Program-made: the position numbers and the translations under genes
NCBI GenBank assembly: GCA_947630805.1
Contig: CANRIV010000007.1
Location: 1 to 64,000 of the forward strand
Source of the DNA: an uncultured Lachnospiraceae bacterium
GTDB lineage: Bacteria; Bacillota; Clostridia; Lachnospirales; Lachnospiraceae
Direction of reading: 5' to 3'
Length of the DNA stretch: 64,000 bases
Part shown: positions 17,133 to 25,618 of the stretch, piece after piece
How positions within the stretch are numbered: the first letter of the stretch is position 1
Layout: each line of letters starts with the position of its first letter
The notes under the pieces: generated by a model
Seen by the model: the letters and a program-made list of their open reading frames with translations, nothing else
Told to the model about the DNA's origin: nothing
Database searches by the model: none

Positions 17133-18314
17133 TTATGATTTGATCAATTTCTCCAACACCTTCTTTGCCGTGTTCAGCTGCACATCTTTTTTTCCACCAT
17201 CCGCAGCTTTCTTGACATCCGGCGTAATTCCCTTTCCATGGATATTTTTTCCTTTCGGAGTATAATAATTCTGTATCGTAAGTTTCACTGCAGAGCCATC
17301 TTCCAACGGAATAACGGACTGCACAATTCCTTTTCCAAATGACTGTGTCCCGACAATTTCTCCGGCATCAAAATCCTGTATTGCTCCGGCAAAAATTTCT
17401 GACGCGCTGGCACTATTTTCATTTTGAAGCACCACCATCGGCATATTAAGACATTTTTCATCAGATTCCTTTACTTCTTTTGTATTATATTTATCCATTG
17501 TATATACGAGGACTCCCTTTGGAAGTATTTCATCCAGAATACTGCATACCGTGTCATACAGTCCTCCCGGATTATCTCTGATATCAAAAATAATTCCTTT
17601 CATATTCTGTTTTTTTAACTGATTTAACGCTTTTACAAACTGCTCATAAGTAACTTCATCAAATTCAGTAATCTGAATATATCCGATTCCTTCTTTCTTA
17701 TCCAGCATTTTACTTTCTATGGTAGGAATATTAATCTCGTCCCTCACAATCTTAAAATCAATATATCTATTTTCCGAGCTTCTGTAAACAGTAATGCTGA
17801 CTTCCGTTCCATTGGCACCTTTGATATCGGCAACAACTTTATTCAGGTCTTTTCCGTCCACTTCCCTGCCTTCTACCTTATAAACCACATCTCCTGCCAG
17901 CATACCTGCCTTCTTTGCCGGTGTTCCCTGAAAAACTTTTATCACAGTAATCACTCCCGTTTCCAGATCCTGAGACATCATCGCTCCAATTCCATAATAA
18001 ACTCCGGAAGTGTCTTTCATAAGTTCCTGATATTCTTCCGCTGTATAATATACTGAGTAAGGGTCTCCCAACCCCTCCACAAGACCTTTATATACTCCTG
18101 CTTCCAGTTGCTTGGAATCTGCATCTTCCAGATAATATTTGTCAATTAACTGCTGCAGATAATTCACTTTATATTTTGTTTTGTCGCTTATATTTTTTTC
18201 AGAATTTCCTTCCGAAGAGAAAAATAATCCAATTCCAATCCCTGCGACAATCACAATCGTCGCAAACATTCCCCAAAAAAATCCTGGAAAAAAACAAGTT
18301 TTTCTTTTATCCAT
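17133..18314 (-). CDS. C-terminal processing protease CtpA, family S41
   Basis: This gene encodes 393 residues. A cytoplasmic start and one hydrophobic anchor (residues 8-30) put the protease outside the membrane. A PDZ domain follows (YYGIGAMM ... GMLAGDVVYKVEG, about 100-180), then the S41 domain with the catalytic Ser in NENSASASEIFAGA and Lys in GTQSFGKGIVQS. These enzymes trim cell-wall or envelope proteins. Directly downstream lie the LytM-type activator, FtsX and FtsE genes, a common clostridial grouping. A start codon at 18314 is preceded by AAGGTGGATGG. Confidence 0.93.
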   Translation of the reverse strand: MDKRKTCFFPGFFWGMFATIVIVAGIGIGLFFSSEGNSEKNISDKTKYKVNYLQQLIDKYYLEDADSKQLEAGVYKGLVEGLGDPYSVYYTAEEYQELMKDTSGVYYGIGAMMSQDLETGVITVIKVFQGTPAKKAGMLAGDVVYKVEGREVDGKDLNKVVADIKGANGTEVSITVYRSSENRYIDFKIVRDEINIPTIESKMLDKKEGIGYIQITEFDEVTYEQFVKALNQLKKQNMKGIIFDIRDNPGGLYDTVCSILDEILPKGVLVYTMDKYNTKEVKESDEKCLNMPMVVLQNENSASASEIFAGAIQDFDAGEIVGTQSFGKGIVQSVIPLEDGSAVKLTIQNYYTPKGKNIHGKGITPDVKKAADGGKKDVQLNTAKKVLEKLIKS

Positions 18315-18403
18315 TTACCATCCACCTTTTTTGTTTCAATTGTAGCAAGGCACTGTAAAGCGCTATACAACAGTCCTTGTTGCAACCTTAGCTTCACAGC
18401 CAT

Positions 18404-18435
18404 AAAGTCTGAAAACATTAATGTTTTCAGACTTT
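18404..18435. terminator. Perfect 32-nt palindrome between EnvC-like gene and ctpA
   Basis: AAAGTCTGAAAACATT is followed at once by its exact reverse complement AATGTTTTCAGACTTT. It lies 67 nt after the stop of the EnvC-like gene and 90 nt before ctpA. It is probably a terminator or processing hairpin, although the T-run after it is short. Confidence 0.5.
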
Positions 18436-18501
18436 ATCCTGCTTATCCTATTCTGATTTATTTTTTTGATATAATTCTATCTGTTTTCTCCTGCCGTCTA
18501 T

Positions 18502-19740
18502 TTATCTTCCTACGTAATTCCAAGGACTTACATAGGCTCCATTCTGTCTTACCGTAAAATGCAAATGATTTCCTGTCGAGGATCCGGTTGTGCCCACCAG
18601 ACCGATTGTCTGACCTGCGCTGACTTTTGTCCCCGCACTAACTAACAATGCTGACATGTGCATATATATAGTATAAACACCATTACCATGACTGATACCA
18701 ATCCAGTTTCCTGCCGTGGCATTTGGCTCTGACCACTCCACAGTACCGGATGCCGCAGCTACGACCGGCGTGCCGGATGGAGCTGGAATATCAATTCCGG
18801 AATGGAAAGAAGTATCACCGGAAAACGGATCACTTCTATATCCAAAATCAGAGGATATTGAAGTATATCCCGGACATGGCCAGGTGTATCCTGAAACGGT
18901 AGCCACATGATTGCTACTACTATTGTTATTATTGCTCTTCTGCGCCGCATCATTCAAGGCAGACTGGGCCTGCTGTTTTGCTCTCTCTTCTGCCGCTTTC
19001 TTTGCCGCCGCAATACTTTCCTGCTCCGCTGCCGCAATTCTCTGCTCTTGCGCACTGATTTCCGCATCCAGAGATTTTGCTGTCGCCTCACTGCTGGCAA
19101 TTAAATCTTTATAAGATTCCAATTCCTGTTTTTTTGCATCAGACAATTTTTCCAATTTTGTTTTATCGTTCTGTTGCTGCTCCTGCATCACAATCAGCGC
19201 ATTTTTGTCTTTTTCCAGTGCACTCTTTGCATCCGCAATCTCTTTCTTTGTCTTCTTTAATTTTTGCAGCATCTTTCTATCATACTGTGACAGCTCTGTT
19301 ATGTACTCTGCTTTATTCAAAAAATCTGTAATACTTTTAGAATTTAAAATCAAATCCAACATCTGCGTATCGCCGTTCTCGTACATATATTTAATTCTGA
19401 GCTTCATGTCACCATACTGAACAACAATACTATCCTGTGCTTTTTTCAGTTTTACTTTTGTCTTTTCGATATTTTTTTGTGTGCTGTCCAGCTTTTTATT
19501 GGTCTCGTAAATCTGCGTTGCCAAATTGGTCAGCTGGCTGTCTACATTTTTAATATATTCCTCTGCTTCTGATTTAGAAGATTCAAGTTCTTCTTTTTGT
19601 GACTGAGCTTCCTGTTTTTGCTCATTTAAGTCAGAAAGTTTACTCTTCTCACTTTTTACATCTCCGAGAGCAGGTACTGCTACTGAAATTGCCACAACAG
19701 CCGCCATTATAATACTTATGATTTTTGAAAATCTTCTCAT
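18502..19740 (-). CDS. Murein hydrolase activator, coiled coil plus LytM (M23) domain
   Basis: This gene encodes 412 residues. A signal peptide (about 1-26) is followed by a long coiled coil (residues 30-265), an Ala/Gln/Asn linker, and an M23 domain (about 285-412). The zinc ligands are kept: HSGIDIPA (H-x3-D) and HLHF (H-x-H), so it may cleave peptidoglycan itself rather than only activate others. The layout matches EnvC/PcsB-type proteins that are worked from inside by FtsEX. It is 13 nt downstream of ftsX, which fits such a partnership. Expected place: outer face of the membrane at the septum. Confidence 0.9.
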   Translation of the reverse strand: MRRFSKIISIIMAAVVAISVAVPALGDVKSEKSKLSDLNEQKQEAQSQKEELESSKSEAEEYIKNVDSQLTNLATQIYETNKKLDSTQKNIEKTKVKLKKAQDSIVVQYGDMKLRIKYMYENGDTQMLDLILNSKSITDFLNKAEYITELSQYDRKMLQKLKKTKKEIADAKSALEKDKNALIVMQEQQQNDKTKLEKLSDAKKQELESYKDLIASSEATAKSLDAEISAQEQRIAAAEQESIAAAKKAAEERAKQQAQSALNDAAQKSNNNNSSSNHVATVSGYTWPCPGYTSISSDFGYRSDPFSGDTSFHSGIDIPAPSGTPVVAAASGTVEWSEPNATAGNWIGISHGNGVYTIYMHMSALLVSAGTKVSAGQTIGLVGTTGSSTGNHLHFTVRQNGAYVSPWNYVGR

Positions 19741-19753
19741 AATATTTCCTCCC

Positions 19754-20662
19754 CTATACTTTCAGATGTTTTCTCAATGAAAGTATTGATCCAATAAAAC
19801 CAATACCGGCCCCGATTCCCAGTCCCAACGGAATTAATATTGCAAAGATATCTCCTGCTGACGCAAAGGAAACAGTATTTGCCATAACTCCAAATTTGGA
19901 AATCACAAAATGAATGAGTCTTTCATAAATGATTCGGATTAAAACCAATGGTATCGCCGAGCCCACAACACCAATAATAACACCTTCTATAATAAACGGT
20001 GAGCGGACAAAGGCATTCGTTGATCCAATCAGTTTCATTATCTTTATCTCATGCCTTCTGACTGAAATACCAATCATAACGGTATTGCTGATAAGGAAAA
20101 TTCCCACACCAAGCAATATAATAATCAATGCCACTGAAGCATATCCCAAAAGTCTTCCCACATTACTCAGCGTCTGTTTGGCCTGGTCAGAATGTTTTAC
20201 TTTTCTTACCCCTTCTATGGACTCCATTTTTTTAACAAAAGCATCCTGATCGTCGATGTTTTTTAAAAATATCGTATACGAGGCAGAATCTGCGAGTGGA
20301 TTGTCATTTGCAAATCCTGATGCCAGGTCCGGATCATCTGAAAAGTAATCATCTTTAAAGTCCTCCCATGCCTCTTCGGCTGATGTGTATTGATACCGCT
20401 CGACTCTCTTGTCTGCTTTTATCTGCTGTCCTATCGCATCAATCCCTGCCTGATTCAGTCCTTTTTCAAAAAATACAGTCACGCCGATTTTTTGTTCCAT
20501 CTGCTTTTCCATGTAATTTACATTAATAATAATCGTAAAAATAATACCGATTAAGAAAATGCAGGCCGAAATTGTTCCAATCGACGCCAGCGAAAATAAT
20601 TTATTTCTCTTTATGTTTACCAGTCCCTGATTGAGACAGTATCTCACTGTTCGTATATTCAT
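19754..20662 (-). CDS. ftsX: Cell division protein FtsX
   Basis: This gene encodes 302 residues, with an N-terminal membrane segment (about 25-47), an extracellular domain of about 120 residues, and three C-terminal segments (about 170-195, 220-245, 265-290). RRHEIKIMKLIGSTNAFVR is the family's cytoplasmic loop. I prefer ATG 20662, 7 nt after GGAG, to the in-frame ATG at 20674. With FtsE it forms an ABC-type complex that does not transport but drives peptidoglycan hydrolase activity; the LytM gene next to it is the likely partner. Confidence 0.93.
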   Translation of the reverse strand: MNIRTVRYCLNQGLVNIKRNKLFSLASIGTISACIFLIGIIFTIIINVNYMEKQMEQKIGVTVFFEKGLNQAGIDAIGQQIKADKRVERYQYTSAEEAWEDFKDDYFSDDPDLASGFANDNPLADSASYTIFLKNIDDQDAFVKKMESIEGVRKVKHSDQAKQTLSNVGRLLGYASVALIIILLGVGIFLISNTVMIGISVRRHEIKIMKLIGSTNAFVRSPFIIEGVIIGVVGSAIPLVLIRIIYERLIHFVISKFGVMANTVSFASAGDIFAILIPLGLGIGAGIGFIGSILSLRKHLKV

Positions 20663-20724
20663 ATTAATCTCCATTCCGCCGTTTCCGGCTGGCGGGATAA
20701 ATAGTAATGAAATTTACTTTCACA

Positions 20725-21393
20725 CTACTCCACCTTACTGTCGCTAACTTTAACACCTTTTTTCATTGTTATTACCCGCTTGTTCATTTTCTGTACAATT
20801 TCCATATTGTGCGTAACGACAATAACCGTGGTCCCCTGTTTATTAATCTTGTCCAGCAGTTTCATAATTTCCCAAGAGTTTTCCGGGTCAAGATTTCCGG
20901 TAGGCTCATCAGCAAGCAAAATTTCCGGACGGTTTACCAAAGCTCTGGCAAGCGCGACTCTTTGCTGTTCCCCTCCGGATAACTCATTCGGATTGGAACG
21001 GTACTTTTCGGAAAGTCCTACCAGCGATAATACCTGTGCAACATTCTTTTTAATCTCTTTTCCGGGTACGCCAATTACTCTTTGCGCAAATGCAATATTG
21101 GAATACACATCCCGATCCTGCAGCAGTCTGAAATCCTGAAAAACCACGCCAATTTTTCTACGGTATTTTGCCGTTCCTCTGGATCTCAGTTTTGATAACT
21201 GAATATCATTTACAGTAATCGTTCCCTCCGTGGGATTTAATTCCTTCAATAGCAACTTAATAAATGTAGATTTTCCTGAGCCGCTGGCCCCCACTACAAA
21301 CACAAATTCTCCATCTTCTATATCAAGATATAAATTATTCAGTGCCGGTGAGCCATTTCCATAAGACTTACTTACACCTTCTATTTTTATCAT
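20725..21393 (-). CDS. ftsE: Cell division ATP-binding protein FtsE
   Basis: This gene encodes 222 residues, a single ABC ATPase. Walker A GASGSGKSTFIKL (about residues 36-48), signature ELSGGEQQRVALARAL and Walker B EILLADEPTGNLDP are complete. The tail is basic with a short acidic end. It starts the ftsE-ftsX-LytM operon on the minus strand; a small GC-rich hairpin (CCGCC/GGCGG) lies in the 62-nt gap before ftsX. Confidence 0.95.
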   Translation of the reverse strand: MIKIEGVSKSYGNGSPALNNLYLDIEDGEFVFVVGASGSGKSTFIKLLLKELNPTEGTITVNDIQLSKLRSRGTAKYRRKIGVVFQDFRLLQDRDVYSNIAFAQRVIGVPGKEIKKNVAQVLSLVGLSEKYRSNPNELSGGEQQRVALARALVNRPEILLADEPTGNLDPENSWEIMKLLDKINKQGTTVIVVTHNMEIVQKMNKRVITMKKGVKVSDSKVE

Positions 21394-21423
21394 ACTGTTT
21401 CTCCTTCTCTATGCAAACGCACT

Positions 21424-21472
21424 AAAAGTGAAAAGCAAAATACAACCGCTTCCGTATCCGCTTTTCACTTTT
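21424..21472. terminator. Bidirectional terminator-like hairpin between ftsE and CdaR-type gene
   Basis: AAAAGTGAAAAGC (21424-21436) pairs perfectly with GCTTTTCACTTTT (21460-21472) across a 23-nt loop. T-rich DNA follows on the plus side and TTTT on the minus side. It would end the transcript of the regulator gene whose stop is at 21481. Confidence 0.65.
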
Positions 21473-21480
21473 TTATTTTT

Positions 21481-22569
21481 TTACAATTCTGTATTTTCCA
21501 TATATTTCATGTATTTCACTACCATCAACGCAATTTTAAATGTAATGGCATCCTCAAATACACGCAAATCCAACCCGGTGCTCTTCTGCAGCTTGTCCAA
21601 TCTGTATACCAATGTATTTCTATGAATATACAACTGTCTTGACGTTTCAGAAACATTCAGACTGTTTTCAAAAAATTTATTGATGGTCGTCAAAGTTTCC
21701 TCATCAAATTCATCCGGTGATTTATCTTCAAAAATTTCTTTAATAAACATTTTACATAATGGAATTGGCAGCTGATAAATCAATCTTCCGATTCCCAAAT
21801 TATTGTATGCCACTACATTTTTTGTGCTGAAAAAAATTTTTCCTACATCTAATGCCATTCTGGCTTCTTTATAAGAACGGGATACTTCTTTAATTTCTTT
21901 GACAATCGTTCCATAGGAAACACTGGCTCTGACCATTGCTTCCGTATTTAACATATCAACAATCGTTTTTGCGATGCGTTCGATTTCTTCATATCCCTGC
22001 TTTTCATCCAGTTCTTTTACGAGAATAATACTCTTTTCATCTACTGCAGTAATAAAATCTTTCTTGTGACCTGCAAACAACGTTCTGATAGTCTCCAAAG
22101 CCACGCTGTCTTTTTCATTTTTCGTCTCTATAATGCATACACATCTTCTTGCATCCACATCGATATGTAATTTTTTTGAGCGGTTATAAATATCGACAAG
22201 CAGAAGGTTGTCCAACAAAAGGTTTTTGATAAAGTTATCTTTATCAAACCTCTCCTTGTAAGCTATAAGTAAATTCTGTATCTGGAAAGCCGCCATCTTT
22301 CCCACCATAAATACATCATCCGTAGTACCTTGCGCAATCAAAATCAATTCCAGTTGATTTTCATCATATACCTTAAAAAACTGGTAATCCTGCACAGACT
22401 GACTATCTGCCGGCGAAGCCACAAAAGATGCAACCGCATGCACAAACTGTTCTCCTACCTGTGCAGTACCGGCCACAATTTTTCCATCTGTATCAGACAC
22501 ATACAAATCCACTCTGGATATATTTTTTATTCCTTCTATTGTATTTTGTAAAATCTGGTTTGAAATCAT
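21481..22569 (-). CDS. CdaR/PucR-type transcriptional regulator
   Basis: This gene encodes 362 residues. The N-terminal 120 residues look like a sugar-diacid recognition/PAS-like sensor, and the middle a GGDEF-like PucR fold. The last 60 residues hold the PucR/CdaR helix-turn-helix, with NVSETSRQLYIHRNTLVYRL as the typical recognition helix. Members respond to small carbon compounds and usually activate nearby genes. It stands upstream of an ABC transporter ATPase gene, but hairpins on both sides make it its own transcription unit. Its effector is not visible. Confidence 0.85.
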   Translation of the reverse strand: MISNQILQNTIEGIKNISRVDLYVSDTDGKIVAGTAQVGEQFVHAVASFVASPADSQSVQDYQFFKVYDENQLELILIAQGTTDDVFMVGKMAAFQIQNLLIAYKERFDKDNFIKNLLLDNLLLVDIYNRSKKLHIDVDARRCVCIIETKNEKDSVALETIRTLFAGHKKDFITAVDEKSIILVKELDEKQGYEEIERIAKTIVDMLNTEAMVRASVSYGTIVKEIKEVSRSYKEARMALDVGKIFFSTKNVVAYNNLGIGRLIYQLPIPLCKMFIKEIFEDKSPDEFDEETLTTINKFFENSLNVSETSRQLYIHRNTLVYRLDKLQKSTGLDLRVFEDAITFKIALMVVKYMKYMENTEL

Positions 22570-22723
22570 AGGATACCCCTCATTCTACGAATTGAAGTAC
22601 AATATACACACGCTCTAAAAAAATAATACTTCAATTTGTATTTTAAACCAGTTTATATCAAAAAACAAGAAAAACTATCGTTTCCAATATCGTTTTTTCG
22701 TGAATTTTTTGTGTCCTTAACAA

Positions 22724-22762
22724 AAAAACATTCAGATGAAATAGTTTCACCTGAATGTTTTT
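22724..22762 (-). terminator. Rho-independent terminator of the sugar ABC ATPase gene
   Basis: AACATTCAGATGAAA and TTTCACCTGAATGTT form a stem with one mismatch around TAG. Read on the minus strand it ends in TTTTTTTG, 22 nt after the ATPase gene stop. Confidence 0.8.
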
Positions 22763-22783
22763 ATCAATCATTTATATTTGATA

Positions 22784-23902
22784 TTAATTTGTAATTACTT
22801 TTTCTGTATCTTTGTCAAAGATGTGAAGTTTTGTAAGATCCATTGCAAGTTGGATTTCATCTCCCGGTCTTGCCGTTGTACGTGCATTGACTCTTGCCGT
22901 ACAATCAAATCCTTCTACATCAAAGTACAAATATACTTCAGCACCTAACAACTCGTAGATTCTGATTGTTGTCTTGAAAACGCTTTCCGGTGACATTTCG
23001 ATGAAGCTTTCCTCATCATGAATATCTTCCGGTCTGATACCCATAACAACTGTCTTTCCTACATATCCGCCTTCTTCCAGCTTCTTTGCCTGCTCTGCAG
23101 GAACTGTAATATAAGTTCTTGCCTGACCGATATGTAATTTTATATCGTTTCCTTGTTTTTCTACTTCTGCATCGATAAAGTTCATCTGAGGAGATCCCAT
23201 GAATCCTGCTACAAACAGATTTATCGGCTTATCATATAAATTCTTAGGAGAATCTACCTGCTGTATCACACCATCTTTCATAACTACAATTCTTGTTCCA
23301 AGTGTCATAGCCTCTGTCTGGTCATGTGTTACATAAATGATAGTAGCTCCTAATCTCTTATGAATCTTTGCAATCTCAACACGCATCTGTACTCTCAATT
23401 TAGCATCCAGATTGGAAAGAGGCTCATCCATAAGGAATACCTTAGGATTACGAACAATTGCACGTCCCATCGCAACTCTCTGTCTCTGACCACCGGATAA
23501 AGCCTTTGGCTTACGATCCAATAACTGCTCTAAATCAAGAATCTTTGCTGCATCCTTAACCAATCTCTCCTGTTCAGCCTTTGGTACTTTTCTTAATTTC
23601 AGACCAAACGCCATATTATCATAAACTGTCATATGTGGATATAAAGCGTAGTTCTGGAATACCATTGCGATATCCCTGTCTTTAGGCTCTACATCGTTGA
23701 CCAGTTTGTCTCCAATGTATAACTCACCGGATGATATTTCTTCCAGACCTGCAATCATACGGAGTGTTGTAGATTTACCACAGCCGGAAGGTCCTACAAA
23801 AATAATAAATTCCTTATCTTTAATTTCAAGATTAAAGTCTTTTACCGCAACGAATCCATTCGGATAAACTTTGCTGATGTTTTTTAATGATAAACTTGCC
23901 AT
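22784..23902 (-). CDS. ABC transporter ATP-binding protein, MsmX/UgpC (CUT1) type
   Basis: This gene encodes 372 residues, typical for the ATPase that powers carbohydrate importers. Walker A is GPSGCGKSTTLRM (about residue 37), the signature LSGGQRQRVAMGRA, Walker B VFLMDEPLSNLDA, followed by a TOBE-type domain (about 240-370). No permease or binding-protein gene is adjacent, which is usual for MsmX-like ATPases that serve several sugar importers in Firmicutes. An AGGAGGAG site precedes the start, and a small GGGC/GCCC hairpin lies just upstream of it. Confidence 0.93.
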   Translation of the reverse strand: MASLSLKNISKVYPNGFVAVKDFNLEIKDKEFIIFVGPSGCGKSTTLRMIAGLEEISSGELYIGDKLVNDVEPKDRDIAMVFQNYALYPHMTVYDNMAFGLKLRKVPKAEQERLVKDAAKILDLEQLLDRKPKALSGGQRQRVAMGRAIVRNPKVFLMDEPLSNLDAKLRVQMRVEIAKIHKRLGATIIYVTHDQTEAMTLGTRIVVMKDGVIQQVDSPKNLYDKPINLFVAGFMGSPQMNFIDAEVEKQGNDIKLHIGQARTYITVPAEQAKKLEEGGYVGKTVVMGIRPEDIHDEESFIEMSPESVFKTTIRIYELLGAEVYLYFDVEGFDCTARVNARTTARPGDEIQLAMDLTKLHIFDKDTEKVITN

Positions 23903-24040
23903 AGTGATTCTCCTCCTAGTAAATTGGGCTTTTTCCGCCCTAACATATAAAAATATTCTAAAGCACCAAAGTGTAAATTACTATATCTCAAATATACAAA
24001 ATAATGAAAAAAAGTTTGTTAAAATTGTATATAGCTTTTT

Positions 24041-24865
24041 CTAATTGTTTAAAAATATACTATTTTCACCAATAGTTATATGCTTTTCTTTGAGCAATCT
24101 GCCGATAGCGCGCTTAAATTCATTCTTGCTCATCTGGAAGTCTCTCCGTATGATTTGGGGGTCCGCCTTATCTGTATAATCTAGTTTTCCACCGTTTTGC
24201 CGTAAAAATTCCAGAATTTTTTCTGCATCCTCTTCTATCTGGAGATAGGCTTTTTTTCGCAATGCCAAATCCAATTTTCCATCAGGTCGAACACTTTTCA
24301 CTCTGGCTTCCACCAAAATTCCCACTTCCGGCTGAATCGTCAGTTCTTTTTGTTGAATCAGGCCGTGAAATTTATTGTCCACAGCAACAAATGCTCCGTA
24401 TTGGGGATTATAATGATAGATAACTCCCCGGACCATATCCTCTTCCTGATATGTCGAAGTACACTTTAAAAACGGATATACTTTCATGGTAGCACACAAT
24501 CTTGCACTTTTATCTAAATATATTCCTACTAGAACGTAGTCTCCCTGTTTTACTTTTACCGTCTGTTCTTTATAGGGAAGAAATAAATCCTTTCCCAGTC
24601 CCCAATCCAAAAATGCCCCATATTTTGTCACATCTTTTACTTCCAATCGGGCTGTCTCTCCCACTTGTGCCAGAGGGCGCTCCATCGTGGCAATCGGTCT
24701 TTCCTCAGAATCCCTGCATAAAAAAACTTCCAGTTCATCTCCTGCCTGAGTTCCATGGGGCAGTTCTTTCTTTGGCAGCAGGACACTTTCCGTCTCAGTT
24801 CCCAAATAGGCTCCATGTTCTGACATTCTTACTATCTTTAATTTCTGTATTTTTCCCAGTTCCAT
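24041..24865 (-). CDS. S1-like RNA-binding protein, CvfB family
   Basis: This gene encodes 274 residues. It has three S1-like OB folds (about 5-60, 70-135, 140-205) and a C-terminal winged helix (about 215-272). Sequence markers are LKIVRMSEHGAYLG, VTKYGAFLDWGLGKDLFLPY and GVIYHYNPQYGAFVAV. CvfB-like proteins bind RNA and affect virulence or stress gene expression in other Firmicutes. It lies 15 nt after the thioesterase gene and is probably in one operon with it. Confidence 0.88.
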   Translation of the reverse strand: MELGKIQKLKIVRMSEHGAYLGTETESVLLPKKELPHGTQAGDELEVFLCRDSEERPIATMERPLAQVGETARLEVKDVTKYGAFLDWGLGKDLFLPYKEQTVKVKQGDYVLVGIYLDKSARLCATMKVYPFLKCTSTYQEEDMVRGVIYHYNPQYGAFVAVDNKFHGLIQQKELTIQPEVGILVEARVKSVRPDGKLDLALRKKAYLQIEEDAEKILEFLRQNGGKLDYTDKADPQIIRRDFQMSKNEFKRAIGRLLKEKHITIGENSIFLNN

Positions 24866-24880
24866 ATCGTCTTTCCGTTC

Positions 24881-25585
24881 TTATTTTGTATATTTAATTT
24901 CTGTCAACAGTTCCTTTTTATCATTTTTAAAGCTGACACTGACTCCATCTTTTTCCCTGTGCAGATAAGGTACAAGCATATCTCCCCGCATTGCTTCCTT
25001 ATGATAAACAATTTCCATCTGGGTAAATGCAGCGTCCTCGGGAATCAATTCTTCTGCCACTCGCACATAATCTGCATTGTTCATATGACCATTTGTATCA
25101 ATATAAGAACTTACCACAGGAATCGGTGTCTGCATTTCTTTCTCTTCACTTAATGTGATTTTTCTGGCAGCAGTAAAATCATCAAAAATCTGCTCCGTCG
25201 TATAAACACTCTGATAATCTTCAGGAATTCTTATTGTTTTTCTTCTATTCAAATCCATCAGAATCCAGATAGAATCTGCTTTTACCAGATACTCTCCCGC
25301 ACTGTCTTTGATAAAAAGCTGACGGGATGCAAAAATTTTTCGAAATCCCGTGGGAGATGTGCCGATTTCAATCTCCTGTCCGTAATAAATCGGCTTATAC
25401 ATCTTTATCCGATAAGATATCAAAACCCATGCTTTTCTGTTTTCCTGCAGCTGTTTCAGGCCAAATCCCATCTCATCTGCATGAAATGTGGCGCAGTCCT
25501 GAAGATAATTTATAATTTCATAATCCGGAACAATGCTTTTTCTGTTTACCTTGCTATATCCAACTTTTGTATTATATGAAAACAT
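24881..25585 (-). CDS. Acyl-ACP thioesterase (FatA/FatB-like)
   Basis: This gene encodes 234 residues, two hot-dog folds in one chain. The first half has the FatA-like start (NRKSIVPDYEIINYLQDCAT) and the second half the catalytic region SYIDTNGHMNNADYVRVAEE, with the Asn/His pair of the family. The enzyme releases free fatty acids from acyl carrier protein in the cytoplasm and so sets lipid chain length. It heads an operon with the CvfB-like gene and follows the L,D-transpeptidase gene by 33 nt. Confidence 0.9.
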   Translation of the reverse strand: MFSYNTKVGYSKVNRKSIVPDYEIINYLQDCATFHADEMGFGLKQLQENRKAWVLISYRIKMYKPIYYGQEIEIGTSPTGFRKIFASRQLFIKDSAGEYLVKADSIWILMDLNRRKTIRIPEDYQSVYTTEQIFDDFTAARKITLSEEKEMQTPIPVVSSYIDTNGHMNNADYVRVAEELIPEDAAFTQMEIVYHKEAMRGDMLVPYLHREKDGVSVSFKNDKKELLTEIKYTK

Positions 25586-25618
25586 TTCTCACCTTTATTA
25601 TACAATAACATTTCTGAT

